From contig NZ_CP069620.1 of NCBI RefSeq assembly GCF_026109735.1, positions 1,240,001 through 1,304,000 on the forward strand: a DNA stretch of 64,000 bases. The letters run 5' to 3'. Origin of the DNA: Salinimicrobium tongyeongense (GTDB taxonomy: Bacteria; Bacteroidota; Bacteroidia; Flavobacteriales; Flavobacteriaceae). The position numbers were made by a program, and so were the translations under genes. Below, piece by piece: positions 9,797-17,774 of the stretch; within the stretch, counting starts at the first letter, position 1, and every line of letters starts with the position of its first letter. The notes under the pieces were generated by a model that searched no databases, was not told the DNA's origin, and saw nothing but the letters and a program-made list of their open reading frames with translations.

Positions 9797-11176
9797 TTAA
9801 TAATGGCACTTGGCACATTCAATTCCACCCATTTGGGCAACAGTTAATTCCTCTACCCCATATTTTTTGGAAAGCTCTTCATGAACTTTCTCGTAATATT
9901 CATTTCCGGCAGTACGAACATTTGTCTCTCGGTGACAGTTCACACACCACCCCATGGTAAGAGGTGCATTTTGATACATAATTTCCATTTCCTCAACAGG
10001 ACCGTGACAGGTTTGACAGGCTATACCACCCACTTCTACGTGCTGAGAGTGGTTGAAGTACGCAAAATCGGGAAGGTTGTGGATCCTGATCCATTTTACC
10101 GGCTCAGTTTCTCCGGTGTAGGCTTGTTGAGATACATCCCAGCCCACGGCATCATATAGTTTTGCAATCTCACCGTCGTAGAACTCTTTAGAGTATTCTT
10201 CAGTAGCCGTAGCTTCAGCCACTTCGCTGATAGATTTATGACAGTTCATACACACATTCAGGGAAGGTATACCTGAAGTCTTGGACACCCTGGCCGAACT
10301 GTGACAGAACTTACATTCTATCTGGTTCTCCCCGGCGTGAATCCTGTGCGAGAAATGAATAGGCTGAATTGGCTGATACCCCTGGTCAACCCCCACCTGC
10401 ATCAAATAACCATAAGCAAAATAAGAACCTACCAGCACAAGGAATACCGCAGTGACAATCACCAAAAACTGGTTTTCCACAAAAGCTTTCCAAACCGGCT
10501 TAGCCCTTTTCTCCCTTACCGGAAGCTCAACTCCACTAGCCTCAGCAAATCTCCTTAATGTCTTGTTCACCAGATAAAGGATCACAAGCAGCATTAAAAG
10601 CACAAAGGCAAGAATTCCAAGGAGGATATCTGTTGACACTCCACCGCCTCCCTGCGCGGCATCAGCGCCTGCTGCCGTTCCGGCCTGTTGCTCCTGAGGC
10701 ACAGCCTTGGGCGCATTTACATAAGCAAGAATATTATCTATATCACTATCGCTTAACTGCGGAAAAGGAGGCATCGCCACCTGATTGTATTCGTTAAAGA
10801 TTTCAACCGCCTGCTCATCTCCAGATGCGATCAAAGCCTGGGAATTTTTAATCCAGCTGTGCAGCCACTCCGTATCCCTTCTTTCGCCTACACCCCTAAG
10901 CGCAGGCCCAATAGAGTTCCCGTCAAGTTTATGACAGGCGGCACACAAAGTGTTAAAAAGCTCTTTCCCTGCAGCTTCATCCCCACCCGAAGTTGGCGCT
11001 TCAACATTAGATTCCTGCGGCCCCTGAACAGTCTCCTGCCTGTCGGCTTCGTCTGTAGAGAGCGGTGAATCCTGAGGTGTGTCCTGAGCTAAAAGGAGAG
11101 TATTAAAAGAGAAAAACAGGGATACACTAAAAAATACTATTCGAGCTGCTGAATGGCGGTATTTCACCTTTTTCAT
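9797..11176 (-). CDS. actA: Alternative complex III multiheme cytochrome ActA fused to an N-terminal monoheme cytochrome c
   Basis: Cytochrome subunit of alternative complex III. The 459-residue protein has a signal/anchor near 11-30, a monoheme class I cytochrome domain (CAACH, C78-H82; MPPFP near 135), transmembrane helices near 184-205 and 237-258, then five CxxCH sites: CKFCH (288), CMNCH (309), CQTCH (387), CVNCH (411) and CAKCH (454, right at the C-terminus). The last five are the canonical pentaheme ActA; the first is an extra fused domain. It is the first gene of the operon, with a good -7 promoter motif about 93 bases upstream. Confidence 0.94.
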   Translation of the reverse strand: MKKVKYRHSAARIVFFSVSLFFSFNTLLLAQDTPQDSPLSTDEADRQETVQGPQESNVEAPTSGGDEAAGKELFNTLCAACHKLDGNSIGPALRGVGERRDTEWLHSWIKNSQALIASGDEQAVEIFNEYNQVAMPPFPQLSDSDIDNILAYVNAPKAVPQEQQAGTAAGADAAQGGGGVSTDILLGILAFVLLMLLVILYLVNKTLRRFAEASGVELPVREKRAKPVWKAFVENQFLVIVTAVFLVLVGSYFAYGYLMQVGVDQGYQPIQPIHFSHRIHAGENQIECKFCHSSARVSKTSGIPSLNVCMNCHKSISEVAEATATEEYSKEFYDGEIAKLYDAVGWDVSQQAYTGETEPVKWIRIHNLPDFAYFNHSQHVEVGGIACQTCHGPVEEMEIMYQNAPLTMGWCVNCHRETNVRTAGNEYYEKVHEELSKKYGVEELTVAQMGGIECAKCHY

Positions 11177-11268
11177 ATTATAAGTTGAATTAACGTCTTA
11201 TTTGGTACGGTTTTTAGTGTAATTAAAACGTGATTATTGTCATGTTTTAGTCACTAAAAATTTACCGA

Positions 11269-11276
11269 CAAAAGTA
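11269..11276 (-). promoter_or_regulatory. Putative flavobacterial -7 promoter element of the act-cox operon
   Basis: On the minus strand the bases read TACTTTTG, an exact match to the Bacteroidota -7 consensus TAnnTTTG. It lies in the divergent intergenic region upstream of actA and faces it. I did not find an unambiguous -33 TTG at ideal spacing. Confidence 0.5.
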
Positions 11277-11362
11277 ATACTTAAGTTCGATTTGAAAGGA
11301 CAGCTAAATAATTTATAACTGTTCTAAATAAGTGTTAACAGCCGAATCGATACAGAAAGTTA

Positions 11363-11370
11363 TACTTTTG
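11363..11370 (+). promoter_or_regulatory. Putative flavobacterial -7 promoter element of the SPOR gene
   Basis: TACTTTTG matches TAnnTTTG and ends 22 bases before the ATG at 11393. It is divergent from the act promoter about 90 bases away. Confidence 0.5.
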
Positions 11371-11392
11371 TATTTCAGAAAAGTAATGAAAA

Positions 11393-11779
11393 ATGTTCAG
11401 GAAAAATAAAATAGCCATAACTACCGCCCTCATAATTGGCGCAATAGCAAATACAATCGCCCAGGAAGGGCAGGTAAGCATTCAACAAGACGAAACTATT
11501 CCCGCGCTTTTAGAGCAAAAATCTGAAATGGTACAAGATGGGGTTATTGGCGAACGCTATAGAATACAACTGTTTTCGGGTGATAACAACCAGGCCAGTA
11601 AGGTCATAAAAGAATACCGGGCCCTTTTCCCCCACTGGTCTTCGACCATAGTTTTTGAAACTCCCAATTACAAGGTATGGATAGGAAATTTCAGGAACAG
11701 CCTTGAAGCCGACAGAGCCTTGCTCGAAATCAAAAAGTCGTTCCCGGCAGCCTTCAGGTTTAGGCCAGAGAAAAGATAG
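11393..11779 (+). CDS. Secreted SPOR-domain protein
   Basis: The 128-residue product has a signal peptide (about 1-23, cleavage near IAQ-EG) and a C-terminal SPOR-like repeat (about 50-125). The features are GERYRIQLFSGDN, a predicted strand-helix-strand pattern and the closing WIGNF...LLEIKKSFPAAF. SPOR domains bind denuded peptidoglycan glycan strands at division sites, so the protein probably acts in the periplasm on cell-wall or division tasks. The start is fixed by the promoter motif 22 bases upstream. A terminator follows, so it is monocistronic. Confidence 0.82.
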   Translation: MFRKNKIAITTALIIGAIANTIAQEGQVSIQQDETIPALLEQKSEMVQDGVIGERYRIQLFSGDNNQASKVIKEYRALFPHWSSTIVFETPNYKVWIGNFRNSLEADRALLEIKKSFPAAFRFRPEKR

Positions 11780-11808
11780 CTTTCAGTTTCAGCAAAAAGT
11801 TTAACATA

Positions 11809-11838
11809 TAGCAACTCAAACGGGTTGCTATTTTTTTT
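11809..11838 (+). terminator. Rho-independent terminator after the SPOR gene
   Basis: The stem AGCAAC/GTTGCT encloses a short loop and is followed by a run of eight T. Confidence 0.8.
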
Positions 11839-11992
11839 CAGAACAATAAAAAAGAATAGCCCCCAAGTTTTCTTCTACGGAAAAGGAAATTTTTGAGCTG
11901 CGATCTTGCAGCCTTTCAAAACCCTCTAATGCTGAAGTTTTTTCTGAAAAGAACCAGCGAGTTTACCTGCCAGATAAATCGGTTTGTGCTAT

Positions 11993-12214
11993 TTATTCTT
12001 TTCCAACAGGATGGTCTTCGTACCAGTCGTCAAAAGTTTTATTTGTAGAATACTTATCGGTAAGCACTTTGTAAACCGTGAAAAGCCACCACGCCTGCCC
12101 CAAGAGCACAGTAAAGAAAACTGCATTATAAGGAAGGTTGTAAAACACCATAACGGCGACCAATGCCAGAAGAAGGCTGGTGATAACCACATAAAAGTGT
12201 GCTGAAAGCTTCAT
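11993..12214 (-). CDS. Small two-helix membrane protein, unknown function
   Basis: A 73-residue protein with two hydrophobic helices (about 7-27 and 29-50) and a polar acidic tail (FDDWYEDHPVGKE). I recognise no family. It is in the same orientation as, and downstream of, the NorB-like membrane protein and nitric oxide reductase, so it may be an accessory of that block, but the 51-base gap and absence of a motif leave this as inference. The start ATG at 12214 gives a protein that begins directly with a short polar head and a helix, which supports it. Confidence 0.6.
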   Translation of the reverse strand: MKLSAHFYVVITSLLLALVAVMVFYNLPYNAVFFTVLLGQAWWLFTVYKVLTDKYSTNKTFDDWYEDHPVGKE

Positions 12215-12265
12215 AGCCTCAATTTAGCAAAGAGCACAGGCACACCCAGTTAAGACTTTACTAAA

Positions 12266-13486
12266 TCATTCATATTTAGCAGAAGTTTGACTTTTTGTTA
12301 AGGCATTTATTAAAAGTAGCGCCCCTGCCGAAAATGGCAAAAAGAGACTGCAATATGCCAGCACCCGAAAGTAGTCTTTAAAAAGCGCCATTTCCTGCCA
12401 GGTGACCAGGCCTTTGTAAAAGATAAGAGTTTCGGTGGCCAAAAAAGCCAAAAAGTACAGCCAGAAAACCCACTTTGGAAGTCTTAGAAGCCGGTGATGA
12501 GCGAGAAAGGCAAAGAGACAAACCGTCACCACCCCCAGAAAGACCCAGTGCAGGTAGCCTATAACGAAATCGGGGAAACTAAAGGCGAGCTTCGCAAACC
12601 AGGGCAAGGCCGAGAACAGCTGCAAAATGAGCTTAAGAATTAGGGCCAGGCCTGCTATTTTAAGCAGCAGCTTCAAAAATGGGGAAAACTGAAGTTGATT
12701 CCAGTAAGGCGCAAGCATCTTCCAGAACTTCACGAAAGCCGTAATTTGAAAAACTGCCCCGGCACCACCTAGCACGTAAAAGGCCCAGTGCGGCTCTACC
12801 CAAAGCACGGAAAGGAAAAAGCTGAGGATCACCGCCAGATTGATTTGCCAGAAGAAGCTTTTAAAATGCCCTTTTTGAGGCCTCAGATTTTGTTGCTCCA
12901 TAAAGTAAAAGAGAATTCCCAGGAGCGCGAGAATGAACCAGGCATTGTATTGAAAATGCAGGTAATAATAGATCGCCATCTTGTACCAGATGCTCGCACT
13001 GCCCGTAGTGGCCATAATCCCGCCTAAAGCCCAGGGGCCAATACTCGAAAAAACCATGTACCAGAGCGCAGCTTTAATAAGCCTGAAAGAATAGATGGAC
13101 TTATACTGTGGAGGCGTCTTTTTCAGGATGAACCAGGCCATAAAATAGGAGGCAAAAAGAAAAAGTGTAGAAAAAGTGATGGAAAAAAGAGCGTATCCGG
13201 TGAAGGGAAAGCTGAGCATCATTCCTATTAATGTCACCTGCGTAAACCAGAAGATCCGTTTATAAATTCTTCCGAAGCCAGCTTCAGCAAAATACATTTT
13301 ATAGATCATGGTGGTAAGGGCAATATAAACCCAGCCCAACAGGGCAATGTGGGAATGCGAGTGCACCACGTACCGAAAATTGGCAGGAATAGGGATTACA
13401 AAAAAGAACCGCAGGAACGTTCCCAGCAGCCCCACAAGAAAAAAATAGCCAAGGGCAATATTGGTGTGCTTCTTTAAACTGATCAT
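12266..13486 (-). CDS. Polytopic membrane protein resembling heme-copper oxidase subunit I (NorB-like), unknown function
   Basis: A 406-residue protein with about eleven or twelve transmembrane helices. Helix 2 carries HSHSHIALLGW, reminiscent of the heme-binding helix of heme-copper oxidases and NO reductases, and further His residues occur in YYYLHFQYNAWF and IGYLHWVFLG. It lacks the HPEVY and HH metal centre of true oxidases. It lies directly downstream of the quinol NO reductase gene with a strong hairpin between, so it may act in NO metabolism or heme insertion. The function is not established from sequence. Confidence 0.65.
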   Translation of the reverse strand: MISLKKHTNIALGYFFLVGLLGTFLRFFFVIPIPANFRYVVHSHSHIALLGWVYIALTTMIYKMYFAEAGFGRIYKRIFWFTQVTLIGMMLSFPFTGYALFSITFSTLFLFASYFMAWFILKKTPPQYKSIYSFRLIKAALWYMVFSSIGPWALGGIMATTGSASIWYKMAIYYYLHFQYNAWFILALLGILFYFMEQQNLRPQKGHFKSFFWQINLAVILSFFLSVLWVEPHWAFYVLGGAGAVFQITAFVKFWKMLAPYWNQLQFSPFLKLLLKIAGLALILKLILQLFSALPWFAKLAFSFPDFVIGYLHWVFLGVVTVCLFAFLAHHRLLRLPKWVFWLYFLAFLATETLIFYKGLVTWQEMALFKDYFRVLAYCSLFLPFSAGALLLINALTKSQTSAKYE

Positions 13487-13507
13487 TTTTTAAAAATAGG
13501 AAAAAGG

Positions 13508-13574
13508 GAGGAGGCAAAAAACCGCATTTTTGACACTCCTGTTTCCTGGAGCGATGCCAGCTTTTTGCCTCCTC
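13508..13574 (-). terminator. Long inverted repeat, probable terminator after norB
   Basis: GAGGAGGCAAAAA at 13508-13520 and its perfect 13-base complement at 13562-13574 flank a 41-base loop. On the minus strand the second arm is followed by CCC and then TTTTT, so termination or attenuation between norB and the next gene is likely. Confidence 0.55.
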
Positions 13575-13580
13575 TGTATT

Positions 13581-15860
13581 TTAAGCTTCCTGGTATTCTT
13601 TTTCGAGGGTTTTCTTCTTATCCTTCGGCAGCTTTTTACGGCTGTCAAGACTAAATACAAACCACACGAAGGCGAAAAGCCCTATTGCAAATATGGTATC
13701 CCCAATAGCCCTCAACCAGCGCAGGGTATCCATTCCCGGTTGCTGCATGAAATCGGCAGAACGCGCGTACCACATTCCTTCGTTCACGCTGGCCACTGTT
13801 TGGAGCAGGCCTATAGGAAGGATGCTTAGCAGCACCATAAGAATAAGCCCTATATTTATTGACCAGAAAGAGAAGCTCAAAAGTTTATCATTCCACACCT
13901 GCACTCTAAAGAGGCTTCTCAACACGAACAACATAAGCCCGATTCCCAGGAACCCGTACACCCCAAAAAGGGCGGTGTGCGCGTGAACTGCGGTGGTGTT
14001 AAGCCCCTGCATATAGTAAAGTGCAATTGGAGGGTTGATGATAAACCCGAAGATGCCCGCCCCCAAAAAGTTCCAGAAGGCCACGGCAATAAGGCAGTAA
14101 ATAGGCCATTTGTAATCTTTAAGCCAGGCAGTAGCTCTTGAGAGCTGGTAGTTCTCATATACTTCGTAACCAATCAATACCAGCGGCACAACTTCAAGTG
14201 CACTAAAAGTAGCTCCCAAAGCCATCACTGCAGTTGGGGTCCCACTAAAATAGAGGTGGTGAAAAGTTCCCAAAATACCTCCTGAAAGGAAAATTACGGT
14301 TGCTAAAAGCACACTTAAAGTAGCAGTTTTTGTACGCAATAACCCTAGCCTTACAAAAAGGAAGGCAGAGACGACGGTTGCAAACACTTCAAAGAAACCT
14401 TCTACCCAAAGGTGAACCACCCACCAGCGCCAGTACTCGGCGATTGCAAGGTTGGTTTGACGCCCCCACATGAGACCTGCCCCGTAGAACAAGGCAATTG
14501 CTGCCGATGAAACCAGGAACATAATAAGCAGGTTTCTTTCTGAAGTTCGCTGTTTAATCACAGGAATGAGCGGCCTCACCATTAATGCCAGCCAAACGAA
14601 CAAACCGACAAAAAGAAAAATTTGCCAGAACCTTCCAAGGTCTACATACTCATACCCCTGGTGCCCGAACCAGAAGTTTTCGGCCAGTCCGAGTTTTTGC
14701 ATAATTCCCATCCATTGTCCGGCCATAGAACCAAAGACAATGATTAGCAGGCAAACAAAAAGGAAATTCACCCCCAGTTTCTGGAATTTCGGATCTTTCC
14801 CTGAAACAGCAGGTGCAATGTAAAGCCCCGTTCCCAGCCATGCGGTGGCAATCCACAGGATACCCAGCTGCACGTGCCAGGTCCTTGAAATGGAATAAGG
14901 GAGAATATCGGCGAGATCAAGGCCATAGAAGCCGTCGCCCTCTACCCCGTAATGGGCGGTCACTACCCCAAAGGTCACCTGAATAAGGATAAGAACACAT
15001 ACTATCCACATGTACTTTTTCACGGCAAGCATTGAAGGAGTAATGGTTTGATCCATTAGCGGATCTTTTACCGGTCTTTCAAGCTCCTCCTCTTCCTTCA
15101 TTTTAGCGTGATAGAAGACCATGATCCCTATTCCTATAAGCAGGAGGATGATACTAAAACCTGTCCAGATTAGAAGGTCTCCGGTAGCTTTGTTACCCAC
15201 CAAGTCATCTGGCGGCCAGTTGTGGGTATAGGAAACTTCACTTCCGGGCCTTTCGGTAACTGTTGCCCAGGTAGCCCAGAAAAAGAAGCCCGCCATCTGG
15301 TGCATTCTCTCATCGTCTTTAATAGAGTTCTTCGGAATGGCATAGAAGTTCCTGAGTTCATCAAGTTCAGGATTCTCCATAAAGAGGCCACTATAGTAAT
15401 CGCTAAGATGTGCAACGGCTTTGGCGCGCATGGGAGAGATGGTGATTATATCACTGGCTTCATCATAGGTGTTCTCTCTTAATTCAAGCTGAAGCCTTCT
15501 CTCAAGCAGGGCCTGTTTCTCACTTTCAAGATTATCATAGGCCACAGCGTAATCTTCCTGAGACCACTCATTCAGAATAAAAAGGGCTTCTCTATGCAGC
15601 CAGTCTGCAGTCCAGTCGGGCGCCTGGTAGGCACCGTGACCCCATATGGAGCCCACTTCCTGGCCACCCATACTCTGCCACACATTTTGCCCATCTTTAA
15701 TATCCTGCCCATCAAAGACCACTTCGCCTTCGGTAGTGACAATTTTTGCAGGCATTGGGGGTGCTTTTTGATAGATCTCAAAGCCGTAATAACCCAGAAT
15801 AGCAAAGGATACAGAGATGACTAGCAGGAAAGCGATCCATAATTTTCTTTCTTTACTCAT
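13581..15860 (-). CDS. norB: Quinol-dependent nitric oxide reductase (qNOR)
   Basis: Reduces 2 NO to N2O using quinol, in the cytoplasmic membrane. The 759-residue length is that of the single-subunit quinol type, where an N-terminal periplasmic cytochrome-c-like domain lacking heme (about 35-220) is fused to a NorB core. Core signatures are HLWVEGFFEVFATVV (FeB-site His and catalytic Glu, about 480-495), FHHLYFSGTP (FeB His pair, about 530) and VHAHTALFGVYGF (heme ligands, about 620). Downstream of ric in the same orientation, it forms an NO detoxification or partial denitrification block. No nitrite or N2O reductase gene is visible nearby. Confidence 0.93.
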   Translation of the reverse strand: MSKERKLWIAFLLVISVSFAILGYYGFEIYQKAPPMPAKIVTTEGEVVFDGQDIKDGQNVWQSMGGQEVGSIWGHGAYQAPDWTADWLHREALFILNEWSQEDYAVAYDNLESEKQALLERRLQLELRENTYDEASDIITISPMRAKAVAHLSDYYSGLFMENPELDELRNFYAIPKNSIKDDERMHQMAGFFFWATWATVTERPGSEVSYTHNWPPDDLVGNKATGDLLIWTGFSIILLLIGIGIMVFYHAKMKEEEELERPVKDPLMDQTITPSMLAVKKYMWIVCVLILIQVTFGVVTAHYGVEGDGFYGLDLADILPYSISRTWHVQLGILWIATAWLGTGLYIAPAVSGKDPKFQKLGVNFLFVCLLIIVFGSMAGQWMGIMQKLGLAENFWFGHQGYEYVDLGRFWQIFLFVGLFVWLALMVRPLIPVIKQRTSERNLLIMFLVSSAAIALFYGAGLMWGRQTNLAIAEYWRWWVVHLWVEGFFEVFATVVSAFLFVRLGLLRTKTATLSVLLATVIFLSGGILGTFHHLYFSGTPTAVMALGATFSALEVVPLVLIGYEVYENYQLSRATAWLKDYKWPIYCLIAVAFWNFLGAGIFGFIINPPIALYYMQGLNTTAVHAHTALFGVYGFLGIGLMLFVLRSLFRVQVWNDKLLSFSFWSINIGLILMVLLSILPIGLLQTVASVNEGMWYARSADFMQQPGMDTLRWLRAIGDTIFAIGLFAFVWFVFSLDSRKKLPKDKKKTLEKEYQEA

Positions 15861-15877
15861 TATTTACATCATTAAAA

Positions 15878-15916
15878 GCCGAAAATGAACACTGATCAAA
15901 GCCTTTCAGTTTCGGC
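15878..15916 (-). terminator. Hairpin between ric and norB
   Basis: The perfect arms GCCGAAA/TTTCGGC close a 25-base loop that can pair further internally. On the minus strand the hairpin is followed by TTTT. It could terminate ric transcription or be a regulatory site upstream of norB. Confidence 0.45.
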
Positions 15917-15944
15917 AGGATTAAGGGATTTTTATTTCTAATTT

Positions 15945-16679
15945 TTACTGGTTTGAACGCAATTCTTTTTCAAGCAAAAGGGATTTTGGGAACAGGATGT
16001 TATTTTCGAGATGCACGTGTTGATGAAGGTCCTGCTCAAATTCTTCAAGCTTGGCGAAGAATGCCCTATAGGTATTGCAGGCGCCCTGGGGCGGGGTGTA
16101 GTTATTGCTAAGCCTGGCAATTCTTCTAAGTAGTTCACCGGCATCTTCGTGTTCAGTCTCCATCATTTTGATAGGGTTATCTACACTCCCAAATTGAGCC
16201 GGGGGCAATTCAATATTATCTTTTTTGGCCTTCATCATTTTCTTGATGAACGGGAAGAGGATCAATTCTTCTTTTTTGAGATGGGCACTCAGCTCTCCGG
16301 CCACTTCTTTAACCAGTTCTTTTATTTCGAGAAGCTCGGTGTAGTGAGAACCGTGCACCTGCGCCACTCTCTCCGAATATTGAAGCAATAGCGGAATATT
16401 CTCTTCTACATAACTGTGATGCACATTAATTATGTGATCTGTAAGAAAATCGAGCTCCCATTTATTGTAATTGACAGCTCTTGAATCTGATTGATCTACA
16501 TTTAGCAGGTCCTGGCTCAACAGCCTGTAATCAACGCTGTATTTTTCGCAGGCTTTTTCGAGGCTTATCCCTCCACCGCAGCAAAAATCGATTCCGTATT
16601 TCTTAAAGATGTGGGCAGTTTTGATGTTTTCGGTCACCATTTCTGCAACTGTTTTACTTTGTAGATTTTCCATGATCAT
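15945..16679 (-). CDS. ric: Ric/YtfE/ScdA family di-iron protein (repair of iron centres)
   Basis: Cytoplasmic di-iron protein of the RIC family, which repairs FeS clusters damaged by NO or oxidative stress. The 244-residue product has the N-terminal ScdA domain (DUF542) with its DFCCGGG motif near residue 32. A hemerythrin-like four-helix domain follows (about 85-240) with His/Glu iron ligands such as HHSY, HGSHYTE, HLKKEELILFP and HVHLENNILFP. It is next to the quinol NO reductase, fitting a nitrosative-stress role. A perfect palindrome lies 82 bases upstream of its start. An alternative in-frame ATG two codons downstream is possible. Confidence 0.93.
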   Translation of the reverse strand: MIMENLQSKTVAEMVTENIKTAHIFKKYGIDFCCGGGISLEKACEKYSVDYRLLSQDLLNVDQSDSRAVNYNKWELDFLTDHIINVHHSYVEENIPLLLQYSERVAQVHGSHYTELLEIKELVKEVAGELSAHLKKEELILFPFIKKMMKAKKDNIELPPAQFGSVDNPIKMMETEHEDAGELLRRIARLSNNYTPPQGACNTYRAFFAKLEEFEQDLHQHVHLENNILFPKSLLLEKELRSNQ

Positions 16680-16760
16680 AATATTTAGATTAACAGGAGT
16701 TTAATTTTGAGCTACAAAGATGATGGAATATGGAAGGGCCATTTATGAGATGAGTCATAA

Positions 16761-16776
16761 AGGACAAATTTGTCCT
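16761..16776. promoter_or_regulatory. Perfect 16-base palindrome upstream of ric, putative operator
   Basis: AGGACAAATTTGTCCT is fully self-complementary and sits 82 bases upstream of the ric start, in the ric-usp intergenic region. Its length and symmetry suit a dimeric regulator; the Crp/Fnr-type regulator encoded at 17775-18827 is one candidate. The link is inference. Confidence 0.5.
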
Positions 16777-16797
16777 ATTAATTAGTGTTAAAAATAA

Positions 16798-16825
16798 TTG
16801 GCACCTCCAAAATTGAAGGTGCCAA
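16798..16825 (-). terminator. Terminator of the usp gene
   Basis: The stem TTGGCACCT/AGGTGCCAA has a short loop and is followed on the minus strand by ATTATTTTT. It lies 42 bases beyond the usp stop codon. Confidence 0.75.
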
Positions 16826-16866
16826 CTACAAAAACAAACTAAATAATACTAATCTAAAACAAACTA

Positions 16867-17679
16867 CTAACCATGCAAAACCAGTAATGGCAACTGGTTT
16901 ATAAAAGGTATATTCTCATTTTCCTCGTTGCGCAAAAACTTTTGGCAGAGGTTGAGATTTTTTGCCGCCAGCACAATCATATCTACATCGCGGTTGGCAA
17001 CAAGGATTTTTTTCGGGTTTTGATCTCTTGAAGTGTAATAGGTTTGCAGCACCGGAATTCTTGGCGAAAAGGAATCCTGAAGAAATTCGCGGTTCTCTAT
17101 TTGCTCGGCCGAAGGTTCCATTTCATTGCTAAAGATCTCAAGGATCTTCACATTGGCTTTTGAAAGGGAAGCGAGATTGAGCAGGGTACGCAACACCTTA
17201 CTGCCATAATGTATCTTATAATCTGTAGGGAAAAGGATCTTCTTGTGCTCTTTAAAAGAAGCATGTTCAGAAATGGCCAGCACAGGACATTTCACTTTCA
17301 TCATCACATCAGAAGTATTTTTACCAATAACAACACCTTCCTTATTGGTTTTCCCTTTGGTTCCCATAAGGATGAGGTCTATCTGCTTTTCCTGAACTTT
17401 AGCCCTTACAGCATTGATAAGGTAATCGGCCTTGAAACAAACTTTATAGTGATGTTCGGGATTGGTGCGTATGCTTTCCAGCCAGTTGATGAGCCTGTCA
17501 AAATTCTCCTTAACTTCAGAGGACATAGACATGTATCCAGTCGTCATCTTATCTGCCGGGACCGGGAATACATTCAGCAAATGAAAATTGCAGGGAGTAT
17601 CCTTAAAGAACTGCAACGCATATGCTGCAGCATTCCTGCTATTTTCAGAAAAATCGGTAGGCAATAGGATATTCATCAT
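16867..17679 (-). CDS. Universal stress protein, two UspA domains
   Basis: A cytoplasmic stress protein of 270 residues made of two tandem Usp folds (about 1-140 and 145-270). The first has the opening strand MNILLPTDFSENSRNA and a nucleotide-loop-like GTKGKTNKEGVVIGKNT. The second (KKILFPTDY) is degenerate and lacks a clear ATP loop. Such proteins modulate survival under anaerobic, energy or oxidative stress. It is separated from the upstream response-regulator gene by 95 bases and followed by its own terminator. A cluster of Usp, NO reductase and Crp-type regulator suggests a low-oxygen or NO response. Confidence 0.9.
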   Translation of the reverse strand: MMNILLPTDFSENSRNAAAYALQFFKDTPCNFHLLNVFPVPADKMTTGYMSMSSEVKENFDRLINWLESIRTNPEHHYKVCFKADYLINAVRAKVQEKQIDLILMGTKGKTNKEGVVIGKNTSDVMMKVKCPVLAISEHASFKEHKKILFPTDYKIHYGSKVLRTLLNLASLSKANVKILEIFSNEMEPSAEQIENREFLQDSFSPRIPVLQTYYTSRDQNPKKILVANRDVDMIVLAAKNLNLCQKFLRNEENENIPFINQLPLLVLHG

Positions 17680-17774
17680 CAGTCACATCTATTTACCCGG
17701 CAAAAATATGCAGGAAGACAGGCTGAAAAAATGATGAACATCAGTTATTGAATCATTCTAGGAAATTAGCAGGA

